Source: Tetrastigma voinierianum
Taxonomy: Eukaryota > Streptophyta > Magnoliopsida > Vitales > Vitaceae
Assembly (NCBI GenBank): GCA_016808115.1
Contig: JAEQBH010001142.1
Span: 186,001-250,000, forward strand
Reading direction: 5' to 3'
DNA: 64,000 nucleotides
Each line of letters begins with the position of its first letter. Within the stretch, counting starts at the first letter, position 1. Both the position numbers and the translations under genes were made by a program. Below, in pieces: positions 1-10,160 of the stretch. The notes under the pieces are model-generated. The model searched no databases and was not told the origin of the DNA. It saw only the letters and a list, made by a program, of their open reading frames with translations.

Positions 1-371
1 TTGTCTCCCTTCTTGTCTACTGAACCTGCATAGATAAACTATACACATTTTCATGCTTAGTGGTTCACATGGGTTTATTTCAATATTCAATGCAGCTTGA
101 GCATTTACTTCAATATTAAACTATGTCATGAACAACATATACTCATGCTATTTATTTTCGCATGCTTTCAATTTCAAATCATTACCAAATCACATCATAC
201 AATTTCAATGCAACAATTCATTCACACCAATTTATGATTACTATACATAGAAATCCCATTTACATCGCCACAATGTCGTTATTTCACCCTTGACTATTTA
301 ATTCACGCTTCGACGGATTCCGCGACGAATCCCGCCATTATCATTCGTAATGTTTACACATTTAACAATTC

Positions 372-580
372 GCCTCCCATCATGACGGATGTCATGGTAA
401 CTCGTACGTGGTATCACTTAAATGCCATATCATCGCGATCGATGACGATTGGTGCATCCCAGCCAGTATATTTCTTCAATGCCATACGCCATCGCGACGG
501 ATGTCGATAGTGCATCCCACCGCGGACATTGACAATTTCGGGTGCCTTCGCGGACGGATGTCGCATTGCGCATCCTGGTC
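372..580. repeat. Degenerate ~57 bp CpG-rich repeat in LTR L
   Basis: Four imperfect copies of a unit centred on GACGGATGTC followed by GTGCATCC-like bases occur near 383, 431, 489 and 545. Two of the copies begin CATCGCGA. The unit is rich in CpG. Short reading frames here are repeats read as protein. Confidence 0.5.
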
Positions 581-981
581 AGCCGTTCATTCCGTATATC
601 ATTCCAATTCATTAGGTTTTCAAATACCATATTTCAATTCCATATTCACTGTGACGTCTTTCAAATATATACTTCAATCTATGTACTCATTCATATACTA
701 TTCATGTACTTATTTCATATTTACTTGGTAAACTACCAAAATACTTGAAATAAGAATAGAGTCAGAGAACAAACATGCAAAAACATGAAACGAGGAATAG
801 AAGCTCAGAGAACAAACCCAAAAAATCTTTTGCACTTTGATTCCAATCCTTGAACTTTAATCTCAGTTTGCCTCCTCAGCGCTCCTATTCCAAACCATTA
901 AAGAACAACATTATTCAGGTGCAAATTAGTAGTCTTGGTTAGAATTGATTTTTATTAATATGATTCCAATTTCAATAAGAT

Positions 982-985
<4 letters not shown>

Positions 986-1051
<66 letters not shown>
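986..1051. repeat. (AT)n microsatellite, about 33 units
   Basis: An uninterrupted run of alternating A and T. A minus-strand frame across it reads as an Ile-Tyr run and is not a gene. Confidence 0.97.
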
Positions 1052-1053
<2 letters not shown>

Positions 1054-1550
1054 ATCTGACTCAATGAGATTTGCAGGAGTCCAAGAACACCTGAAACGGA
1101 GTTCGACAAAGGAGTTCGACCTTCCGGTTGGAGGTCATACGTAGTCACACCCAGCCGAGCTGATTGACTGAGCTGACCTGACCTCGGTAAACTCGGTCTG
1201 ACACCTTGGTCTGACATATTCTATCCTCCTCAGGCATATGAACTGAACTGATCTCAATGAGCTCCAGAGTCCAAGAACAACTAATCGAAGTCTTGACTTA
1301 AGGAGCAGCACATTTCGTTGGAGGTCATAATGAATACACCCAACGCTGAGCTGAATGGATCGAGCTAACCTGACCTCGTAAATTGTTCTGACACCTCAGT
1401 CTTATATATATTCTATCCTCTTAGGAATATGAATGAATTCTGACTGAATGAGTCAGAGTTTCTCCAAGAACACCCTAATCGGAGTTCTAATGGCGGAGTT
1501 ATGACCTTCCAAGTTGGTATCAGTAATCAAATCTCAATCGACGAGTCGAG
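1052..1550. repeat. Three-unit ~191 bp tandem repeat in LTR L
   Basis: The landmark CCAAGAAC/CCAAGAACA recurs at 1081, 1271 and 1464, giving steps of 190 and 193. Each copy is preceded by a GACTCAATGAG-like string and followed by CGGAGTTC and GACCTTCC. Copies 1 and 2 also share TTGGAGGTCAT and a CTGACCTGACCTCG stretch. The third unit decays near 1550. Confidence 0.8.
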
Positions 1551-2708
1551 TTTACAGACAGGCTCCATCGACCTCTGCTGACCTGCTGCATGAGGTCTGC
1601 TGACTCTGCTGCATGAGGTCTGCTGACCTTCATAATGAAAATCTTGACTCTCACGACGAATTTATGGGTTTGAATCTCTCGCCCATTTGACTGTTTGTAA
1701 AAGACCATAACTCTGGGCCTACTGTAAACCACCGGTAAATTCAAAAGCCTAAAATCAAGTTCATTGATGTGGTTACAATTTACCATAGGAATTACTGCCA
1801 AATTCTCTTTATTTCTGACCCAAAAACCCGTTCTAAGATCCGCTTTATTAATCAAATCGACGAACCGAATTCGACCAGATCTATTGAGTCAACTTCGCAA
1901 AGGACCATACTGGCTCCAAAGATATCCTAATTGAGAGAAATTAGTGCTTCCAAAATCAAGTTCATTTATGAGGCTACAATTTACTAGAAAGACTCACTTC
2001 CAAATTCCCTTTATTTCTTACCCAAAAATCATCTTTAAGGTACGACTAGCGCGCACTACCACATGTGGCAACTTCCCATGGTTTAAAATACAACCAAACA
2101 TTCCCTAAGGAAAGATAACCACCACACAACCCTGTGGTGAAATAATCAAAGTAGGAGAAGACCTACCTTTTGGACTTCCGCGTTGTCGAACTTCCCTGAT
2201 TCCTGGCCTTCTACTGTCTGTCACAGGAAGGATCTTCCCTCTATGCTTCACGGAGACCTATGGTTCGATCGCAAATCTATAGAAGTGATATTTTTATCAA
2301 ATATCCCTCTTTTCTCTATTTTCCTTTCTTATGGATCACCCTTAATCGTATTCTTGCAAGGAGGAAACTTCCTCCCTTCCTACATGCCACATGCCCATTC
2401 CGATTTTTTTCATTCTTTGCATTAGGTCCCCATTTCTCTATTATTCTTCATTTAAGCCCCTATTATCTTCTTTACTTATTTATTTTTCCTAATCATTTAG
2501 ACATATAAACTTACTTCTCATAACTTGATCTTTGTATTCCCATTTTATATCCATATTTTCTCATTTGGGTTTATTTCGATCTAATAATTACTTAATTACA
2601 TTCATCTAACAATTCTTGGTGAAAATACCCGAGTTGGCTCAATTATACCCGGAATATATAATAATTTTTTATAAAAAAAAAATTCTACGGTATTTTTGGG
2701 GCATTACA

Positions 2709-3008
2709 CTATCAATGTCGCTACATTGAGAAGGTGTTCTTATCTTTCAGATTTTTTTTTCTTGTTTTCTTCCTCTTATTGATTTCTACATATTCAGTTC
2801 ATGCTTGTGAATATAAATTTATCAATATTGAAGTATCTCAATTCAAACATGGACAATAAAGACAATTTCTCTATTCAATGCACTTCAACATTCAGCAAAC
2901 ATATAAAAAAATCATTCAACAAAGGACATTAAAGCAACTATGAAATTTCTAGATCAGAAAAAGGACACTCCCCCAAACTTAGTATGTGCATTATTTTCAA
3001 AGAATCAG
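2709..3008 (-). mobile_element. Athila-like 3' non-coding remnant left of solo LTR K
   Basis: AT-rich sequence containing CTCCCCCAAACTTAG near 2968. In reverse complement this resembles the polypurine-tract region next to the 3' LTRs of A and C. It probably continues, across solo LTR K, into the integrase remnant at 6527-7442. No ORF is visible. Confidence 0.4.
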
Positions 3009-6000
3009 TGTCGCGCCCCAATCCCCGCCTAGGTGGAAGAGAGGGACGTGACATGGGATTAGGACTCTTTAACCTGTTTTTTTTACATTGGTGGGCCCAT
3101 GACATGTAATTAATTCATAATCACAAATACATATAAAACAACCAACGTAGTGGTGTTCATAATGTCCTGTACAAATATCTGAGTCCCATTGACTTATACA
3201 TATACAAAAAAAAAAACTTTACATGTACATATTCAAAATTAGAGGTCGCTATAGGTGTTGACTCCTATTGCTGTGTTGGCCCTCCTATGTTCTGAACGGC
3301 TAGGATGTCCTCTTCAATACCTACACGGATGAAACACCCATGCTAAGCTTATAGCTTAGTGGAAAACACATATAACATATATGACCACCCGTAGTGGTCC
3401 TCAAAGACAATATACAATTTACAAAATTGTCTATTGGCCCAATATCTATTCATATATCATTATACTTGTACATTATACCATTTAGTGGAGTTCTCACTCT
3501 CAATCGTCATAATACATAGTACTTTTCATATCACTATAGCTCTATCACATTTTTTCATTTCGAATCATTGTTTCCATGTTACATGCTTCTTATAACCGTT
3601 TTCATGTTACATATGCTTTTTATAACCATTTCAATCATTTTTTGTTTTATCACATCTTATGTCTTATGTCTAGCCTGCATATTCCAAGAAATAGATAATG
3701 TGTATAATATATATGTACCTGAAGGTACTATCACTGTACGAGACAGTGATCTCTATCTGTATGACCAAAACGTGGCCACTATAATGATCCAAACGGGATC
3801 TATGTCATTGACCCAAACGGGGCCTCGATATCTATAAACTGTATGTTGTTAATCCATCCCTATAGGCATGCCTTTCCATTCATCCCTCTACCTGGTGAAA
3901 TATGCAGACAATCAAGCTTATTACATTTTCATTCATGTCCAAGCTATGCACATCTCTTATACATGGATAATGTCAATCACATGTATCCACATGAGATAGT
4001 TTCAAACAGTATTCTTTTATACATATACTATAACTGTTACTTTTATCATAACCTGTATGATCATGTTCTCAGTATTGCTCATATTTCTGTTCATGTAATC
4101 ATATTTCATTTAGCAATCACTTTTATAATTATTTTACAATTTCATTTATTCACTTGCATCTCATTATACCGAAATATTTCCTACAAACAGAGCTCACTTT
4201 AGACGAATTTCTAGGTACAATGGGGTCTAAATTTGAATACACTTATGTCAAGGAGATTTGTTTTCCTAGAAGTCTAGTTTATCCAAAAATTTGAATCACT
4301 CAATTTGGATGAGTGATGGCCAATTTATGGCCTAAACACTAAATGAATTAATTAATGCACTTAAAACTTCTTGAAAACGTAGTTCACTTCATAAATTCTT
4401 TCGGTCCAATTGGGTCTAGCTTTAAATATACTTATTTCAATGATATTTTTCTCCTAGAAGTCTAGTTTACCCAAAAATTTGAATCACTAATTTGATGAAG
4501 ATACATGTTATGGCCTAAAACTAAAGTCGTACCAAATGTATACTCAAAACAAATCGAAAAACAAAGCTTCATTTTGGATTCCACTTTTCAACCAATTGTG
4601 TCTCAATCTGAATATACTTGGTTTCAAGATGTTCTGTTTAAAATTAAGTAGTTTGCCTTAAAAATTAGAATCACTCAATTTGGATGAGTGATGGCCAAGT
4701 TATGCCTTACACACTAAAGTTGTACCAAAACAGACAAAAAACTTCCCGAAAACAAAGCTTCAAATTGACGAATTTTATGAGTCCAATGGGATCCAAATTT
4801 GAATAAACATATTTCAAGGAGATTTGTTCTCCTGGAAGTTTAGTTTACTCAGAAATTAGAATCACTCAATTTGGATGAGTGATAGCTAATTTATGACCTA
4901 AACACTAAATCTGTACCAACATAGATCAGAAATTGCCCGAAAACAGAGCTTTACTTTGACGAATTTTATGGGTCCAATTGGGTCCAAATTTGAATACACT
5001 TGTTTCAAGGATAGTTGTTCTCCTAGAATTAAATTTTACCTAGAAATTTGAATTACTCAATTTGGATGAGTGATGGCCACGTTATGGCCTAAACACTAAA
5101 GCTGTACCAAAATAGACAAGAAACTTCCTAAAAATAAAGCTTCAAATTGACGAATTTTCTGAGTCCAATGGGATCCAAATTTGAATAAACATATTTCAAT
5201 AGATTTGTTCTGAGTTTACTTAATTAGAAATTGTAATCACTCAATTTGGATGAGTGATAGCCAATTTATGACCTAAACACTAAATCATGACTCAACATAG
5301 ATAAAAACTCCATTCGAAAAACAGCTTCACTTTTGACGGTAATTTTATGGGTCCAATCAAGTCCAATTAATACACTTATTTCAAGTATAGTTGTTCTGTA
5401 ATTAAATATTACCCATGAACTTGAATTACTCAATTTGGATGAGTGATGGTCACATTATGGCCCAAACACTAAAGCTATACCAAAACAGACCAGAAACTGC
5501 TCAAAAACAAAGCTTTACTTTGACGAATTTTCTGGGTCCAATGGAGTCAAAATTTGAATACACTTATTTCAATGATATTTGTTCTTCTAGAAGTTTAATT
5601 TACCTAGGAATTTGAAAATCTAAATTTGGATGAGTGATAGACAAGTTATGGCCTAAACACTAAAGTTGTACCAAAATAGACCAGAAACTACCCTGAAACA
5701 AAGTTTTACTTTGATGAATTTTTTGGGTCCAATGGGGTCCAAATTGGAATAAACGTATTTCAAGAAGATTTGTTCTTCTAGAAGTCTAGTTTACTACAAA
5801 ATTTTAATAACTCAATTTGGATCAGTGATGGCCAAGTTATGGCTAAGAAAAAAACATGGGTTTTGGAAATTGTTTTACAACATCTCCCCTAAAACCCCAA
5901 CATTTTCTTTATACAAATATTACTCAATTGAGGACCACAACCAATTCAAACAACCATAAAACTGAGCTAAGACCAACAACCATTATTATTATACAAAGTT

Positions 6001-6526
6001 AGGGTTTTTCCTAAACCCTAACATCATCAAAAAGGGTTTTAGGTCTAGTTTTCATACCTTCTCTTGCAATCTCTTCTTTCTTTTTCCTTTTTTTTCTCGA
6101 TCACATAAACCCTTGATTACATGGAGTAATTCAAACCAAAGTTGTCTTCCCTCTCACTCCCATATGCCCTAGCTCTCAAAAACCCAAAGGAAAAATGTCT
6201 CATTTACAAGACCAATATTTGGTCTTATCCCCATCCTTCACAAGGCCATGTTTAGCAAAACCCATTTTTGCATTTAAAGCCCTTCCTTTTTCTTTTATTT
6301 ACACTTTAACTTATCAATATTTCTATATTGGCATATAAACTTATTATCATATGACCTTTAGGTTCTGGATTGGTAAATTACTAGTTTACCCTTGACTCTT
6401 GGATTAATATAAGGTTTTTACCATTTTTTACCTATGACCATATTAATTTTCGACAAATTCAAAATTAACTTATATTATACCCTAAATATGTTATAAAGCT
6501 ATCAAGGTATAATTTGGGGTGTTACA
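3009..6526 (-). mobile_element. Solo LTR K, 3.5 kb, chromovirus-type Ty3/gypsy
   Basis: The plus-strand ends are TGTCGCGCCCCA and TGGGGTGTTACA, an imperfect terminal inverted pair of the TG...CA type. The flanks are ATCAG (3004-3008) and ATTAG (6527-6531), a 5 bp TSD with one transition. The reverse complement of the right end aligns by eye with the start of J. The segment near 3300-3400 (CGGATGAAACACC, ACATATATGACCAC) matches the reverse complement of J near 12180-12270. There is no coding capacity, so this is most simply a solo LTR. About half its length is a tandem array (4202-5850). Orientation is inferred from J. Confidence 0.78.
4202..5850. repeat. Nine-unit ~189 bp tandem array inside LTR K
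   Basis: The landmark GACGAATTT...GGGTCCAA recurs near 4202, 4393, 4580, 4765, 4957, 5148, 5333, 5521 and 5712, with steps of 185-192. Each unit also has CAATTTGGATGAGTGATGGC and a GGCCA/TGGCC inverted pair around TAACT (on the minus strand). Units two and three are the most diverged. J contains single-step versions of the same motifs. Confidence 0.9.
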
Positions 6527-7442
6527 ATTAGTCAGGGAAATAGACTCCCCTTTGTAGTTAAATCTGCACCACGGATTTTTGTTGAAAGTGCTTCAAATAT
6601 GATTTGCATATCTCGTAGCTTCATTGTCCTGAAATTGGACAAAATCTGACTACATAAGTTTCAAATAACTCAAACAAAACTACTCTATCAACTAAACTAT
6701 TCAAAAACACTGATTGAACAAAATCAAATTGTAAAGTGATAAAAATTGCTTGGATTACCTCCCAAGTAGCTGCTCAATTTTCTGTCTTTAGTTAGACATT
6801 GTTGTCATGTGTTCTCTCTTCAACAATTCTTTTGATCTCTTCAAATCTAGGATTGTTATTCCTTTATAATTCTTCCAAGGTAATGTTTCAATCTCTGACC
6901 ATTCAATTTGAACTCATCTCCATAATTGGTTTTCAATGTTACTACTCCAAACTTAACCGCAACTACCAAGGACCACTCATCTTGGTCTGAGTTTTCGAAA
7001 AAAAAAAGTTTTAGCTTGAATTGTACAGTAGGATAAGCTCTCCTACTCTGAAATCTTTCCTAGAATCCGTGACTTGCAAGCACTTCTTGGTCTTATCTTT
7101 TGTAGATCCCGCATTGTCATAGGTCACTTAGCTCTTTGTGAGTTCATTAACTGAAGTATCTCTTTTCCTTAACATTCAGAAATCAAAGTTCAGCTTCTTG
7201 ATTGCCCATCATTGCCTTATATTCAAGCTCAAGAGGGAGATGACAAGGCTTCCTAAATACTATCCTATATGGGGACATTCCAATAGGAGATTTATAAGTA
7301 GTCTTGTAAGCCCACAATGCATCATCTAGTTTTACTGACCAGTTCTTCCTGCTTGTGTTGTCTATCTTCTCCAATATATTCTTTATCTCCCTATTGGAAA
7401 TTTCTGTTTGCCCATTTAACTGAGGGTGATAAGCCAATCCCT
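6527..7442 (-). pseudogene. Athila-like integrase remnant, C-terminal part
   Basis: Integrase inserts retroelement cDNA into the host genome. On the minus strand 7437-7183 reads AYHPQLNGQTEISNREIK, the region round the third catalytic acid (the E of NGQTE), then DDALWAYKTTYKSPIGMSPY. Further downstream (about 6990-6860) comes the C-terminal stretch DEFKLNGQRLKHYLG, then a stop. The pol-end motif (GGATTACCTCCCAAGTAGC, 6754-6772) follows. The two catalytic Asp residues upstream are missing because the sequence breaks at about 7442, and the two parts are in different frames. LTR K lies just downstream. Confidence 0.8.
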
Positions 7443-7645
7443 TAACATGTATGACTCAATATTTGATCTCGAAATCCGACGAAATTCGTCTATGTAACTA
7501 GATTTTGCGAGACGAATCCAACGGTGAGGTTCGTTTCTTCATTTGAGGTTTAGAACAATTTAAGGTTTGCAACTCGTACCGTAGTGACAATTTATCATTT
7601 AGCCATTAAAAAAATTTCAAATTTACCCGGGTTTTACAAATCTCT
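7443..7645. other. Unassigned junction between two Athila remnants
   Basis: About 200 bases with no ORF and no clear homology inside the window. It separates a minus-strand integrase remnant from a plus-strand protease remnant, so at least one breakpoint or a small LTR fragment lies here. I could not find a TSD. Confidence 0.4.
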
Positions 7646-7934
7646 CAAGGACCCTTAAGGCATCATTGAGAATTTCCTGGAGAAAGTGATCAAATTCATC
7701 TTTCTAGTGGATTTCATTGTCTTAGACATGGAGAAGGACAAATAAATCCAAATTATACTTGGTCGACCATTCCTAGCCATTGGTAGAGCTCTCATTGATG
7801 TTCATAGAGAAGAGCTTAAGCTTATAGTACAAGAAGAAGAGATGACATTCCATGTCTTCAAGGCTTCCAAGCACCCGGATGATGACCCATGTGTTGAGAG
7901 TGTTCTTCAAATTGACATAAGGAATGAAGGATGA
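7646..7934 (+). pseudogene. Athila-like aspartic protease remnant, C-terminal half
   Basis: The retroviral-type protease cuts the Gag-Pol polyprotein. The plus strand reads GIIENFLEKVIKFIFLVDFI, then VLDMEKDK, a stop, then IILGRPFLAIGRALIDV and a VQEEEMTFHVFKASKHP tail. This matches the C-terminal half of element A's protease (EDVLVKVEKFIFPVGFIVLD, IILGRPFLATYRAHIDVQ). The active-site half (DLGAS in A) is absent, and one stop codon interrupts the frame near 7745. It is one of few plus-strand coding remnants here. The normal downstream RT, RH and IN are missing. Confidence 0.8.
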
Positions 7935-8484
7935 TGCAGCAACCCTCTTTGAACCACCATAAGGAAGTTCAAAGACATCCAGCTAAGGACGTTAAACTAA
8001 GCGCTTCTTAAGAGGCAACCCAAGCATAAAAAATTTAATTTCTTGCATTAGCATTGTTTTGAGTTTTTTTATTATTATTATTATTATTTTATTATTATTC
8101 TTTCTAGCTTTGGTGTGTTTTGATTTCCCCTATTCTTCTCAAATTTTCCCCTATTCTTGAACGAATGAAACACATCTCGAGTTAATTGGCAAAGGTTTGC
8201 TTGCCATAGAGGTAACTCGTTTCCTTACCCATTATACATGATCACATTGAATGGTAGGATGATTTTAGGATGGAATTGGGAATTCTTTTTTATCTATTAT
8301 TGATGTATACACTTGAAAGGGAAATTAGGTTGAAATTGGAACTGAAATAGAATAAAAAATCTGGAAACCTAATTTTCATAGTCACCCTAAGTGATTGCGA
8401 AATTTTCGCATCAATAGTCACCAAAATTTCGTTGTGAAAATTTGTATAATATTTTTTTTATTCAACTTGTCATTTTTCCCTTTA
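7935..8484 (+). mobile_element. Athila-like pol-end motif and 3' non-coding sequence
   Basis: GACGTTAAACTAAGCGCTTC, followed by TTAAGAGGCAACCCAAG (about 7988-8024), is the sequence that follows integrase in A (16391-16429, minus strand). Here it follows protease within about 55 bases, so RT to IN are gone. An ATT microsatellite lies near 8066-8098. Around 8390-8440 there are TTGCGAAATTTTCGCA-like words resembling those of LTR family X. The right limit, where copia gag begins, is approximate. Confidence 0.6.
8066..8098. repeat. (ATT)n microsatellite
   Basis: Short run of ATT units with one interruption, in the 3' non-coding part of the plus-strand Athila remnant. Confidence 0.85.
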
Positions 8485-8938
8485 AGATTCCCAAAATTTC
8501 ATTTTTGTTGGGGCTCATAAAATTCCTAGAATGCTTTTTGTTGTTGTTATTTTTACCTTTAAGATGATTGGGCTTCAAAATCGCATTTGCTTTGTCAGTC
8601 CCACTATTGGACTCTTCCACCACTTTATCTCTTGATCTCGATTCTTCCTCTATTCAAAGATGTTTTTAATCTCCTCTATGGAGTAATCGTCGTTGTTGTG
8701 GAGAATCCACTTTTGATAACCTTTCCAACTTGGTGGTAATTTAGCCACAATATCACCAACTTTGAAGGCCTCCGGAAGTTCAATTTTGAGATCTTTCAAC
8801 TTATTCATAGTGACTTGCAACTCTTGAATTTTTGGTAAGAGAGACTTTTCATCAAAAAAATTGAAATCAATGTATTGAGAAATAAGAAACTTTTTGGTAT
8901 CTTCTTCCTCAGCTATGTACTTGTTTTCAAGAGTCTCC
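8485..8938 (-). pseudogene. Ty1/copia gag (UBN2-type), C-terminal part
   Basis: The copia Gag forms the virus-like particle. From 8938 leftwards the minus strand reads LENKYIAEEEDTKKFLISQY, then after a frameshift MNKLKDLKIELPEAF, KVGDIVAKLPPSWKGYQK and further on HLRIEEESRSRDKVVEES. These are hallmarks of the copia UBN2/gag-polypeptide family. The reading frame continues exactly from the fragment at 54493-54690 once element A and one TSD copy are removed (E-I-W-E, then T-L-E-N). It fades near 8485, where Athila sequence replaces the rest of the copia element. Confidence 0.85.
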
Positions 8939-10160
8939 TGTTGGGCTAAAAATTCAACTACTAAGTTCTACAAGTGTATGGGCCAACAAGTAATATAGTG
9001 GACTCAAATAGTCCGGATATCGAACCACAAGGAGTTGGGTGTTAACTACTAAAATTGGGGTGCTATCTTTCTTATATCCAAGCTAGTAAACAAATGATTT
9101 GAATAATTCTAAGAAAGAAAACAACTATTGGAGGAAAACAAGATTAAAAATTCCTAGAAAGCTAAAAGTTATCGGATAAAAGGTCCTAGGATTTTGATGT
9201 AACTGGATAGTCCCCAAATATTAAGGAGATCTCTCTCTCATCGTCAATTAGACATATGCTCAAGGTAAGTCTCACAAAATTAATCAATAACCTCTCTCGA
9301 AAGTTAAGGATCTAACAAATAGAATCAGGTATATTGCTTCTCAACTTAACTCCAGATCCTAGTGATGCATTAACGGAAAGGAGACCCAATTATGCTTCAT
9401 AATTCTTGTCAATATCTCTATTGTCCAACAAATCATGTTGATTCACCCAGGTCTAACCTATCACGTACTTCTCAGATCTTGTAACAGGTCACAAACATAT
9501 TGAAGGTGATCAAGAATCAATATGAATTAGTACAAGCATGAATCAATGAGCAATTAACATCCAATAAGCCTAAGAGATAAAAATCAATGAACTAATATAA
9601 GCTTCATATCCAAATTACAATCAAAACCCTAAACTACTGAATTAGAACATCGTTAAGAACTGGTACAAAATAAGGGAGATTGAAAACATGAGAAAAGGGA
9701 AAAAATAAAATCTAAAAAGGTGATGATTTGCAATCCTTGCTTCTCCTGTCCTTCTAGTTGTCAACTCTCATGGTGAAATCTCCAGAAAAAATATCCTAGC
9801 TCTTAACCAAGAAGGTAAAATCCAAAAAAAAGAAAACAAAAAGCAAACCCTAAATTGATTCTAAACAAGAATGAGAGAAACCCTATGAAAGTGTGTTCTC
9901 CCTCCAAGTTCTAACCCTAGAAAATGTGTGAAAAAAGTCCTTAAATACACATTGAAAAATGGGCCAAAACAAGCCCAAACTAAAAAGTTTTATGGGCCAA
10001 ACGTCGCGTGGTCACAACCATAAACTGCTTGTGGTCGCAACCACATAGAAAATGATAAACAGTGCTATAAGAAAATCAAGCTATGGTCGATACCACACCA
10101 AGGAGAGGTGATGACAGTCACTGCAAGGGAAAGTTGTGGTCGTGACCACACCAAGAGTGT

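Larger units (their letters stand above)
1..2708 (-). mobile_element. LTR L, chromovirus-type Ty3/gypsy, left part cut by window
   Basis: The right end reads TTTTTGGGGCATTACA at 2693-2708. It resembles the inverted end of LTR K (TTTGGGGTGTTACA) and, reverse-complemented, the start of LTR J (TGTAACACC). No protein of meaningful length is present. The interior holds a ~57 bp degenerate repeat, an AT microsatellite and a three-unit ~191 bp tandem repeat, a type of content shared with K. Orientation is inferred by similarity to J and K. The left end and its TSD lie outside the window, so a solo LTR and a full element cannot be told apart. Confidence 0.5.

Noticed and set aside
3568..4202. Two plus-strand ORFs of 89 and 119 codons in LTR K
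   Set aside because: No domain or start context, and they lie inside an LTR with TSD-like flanks.
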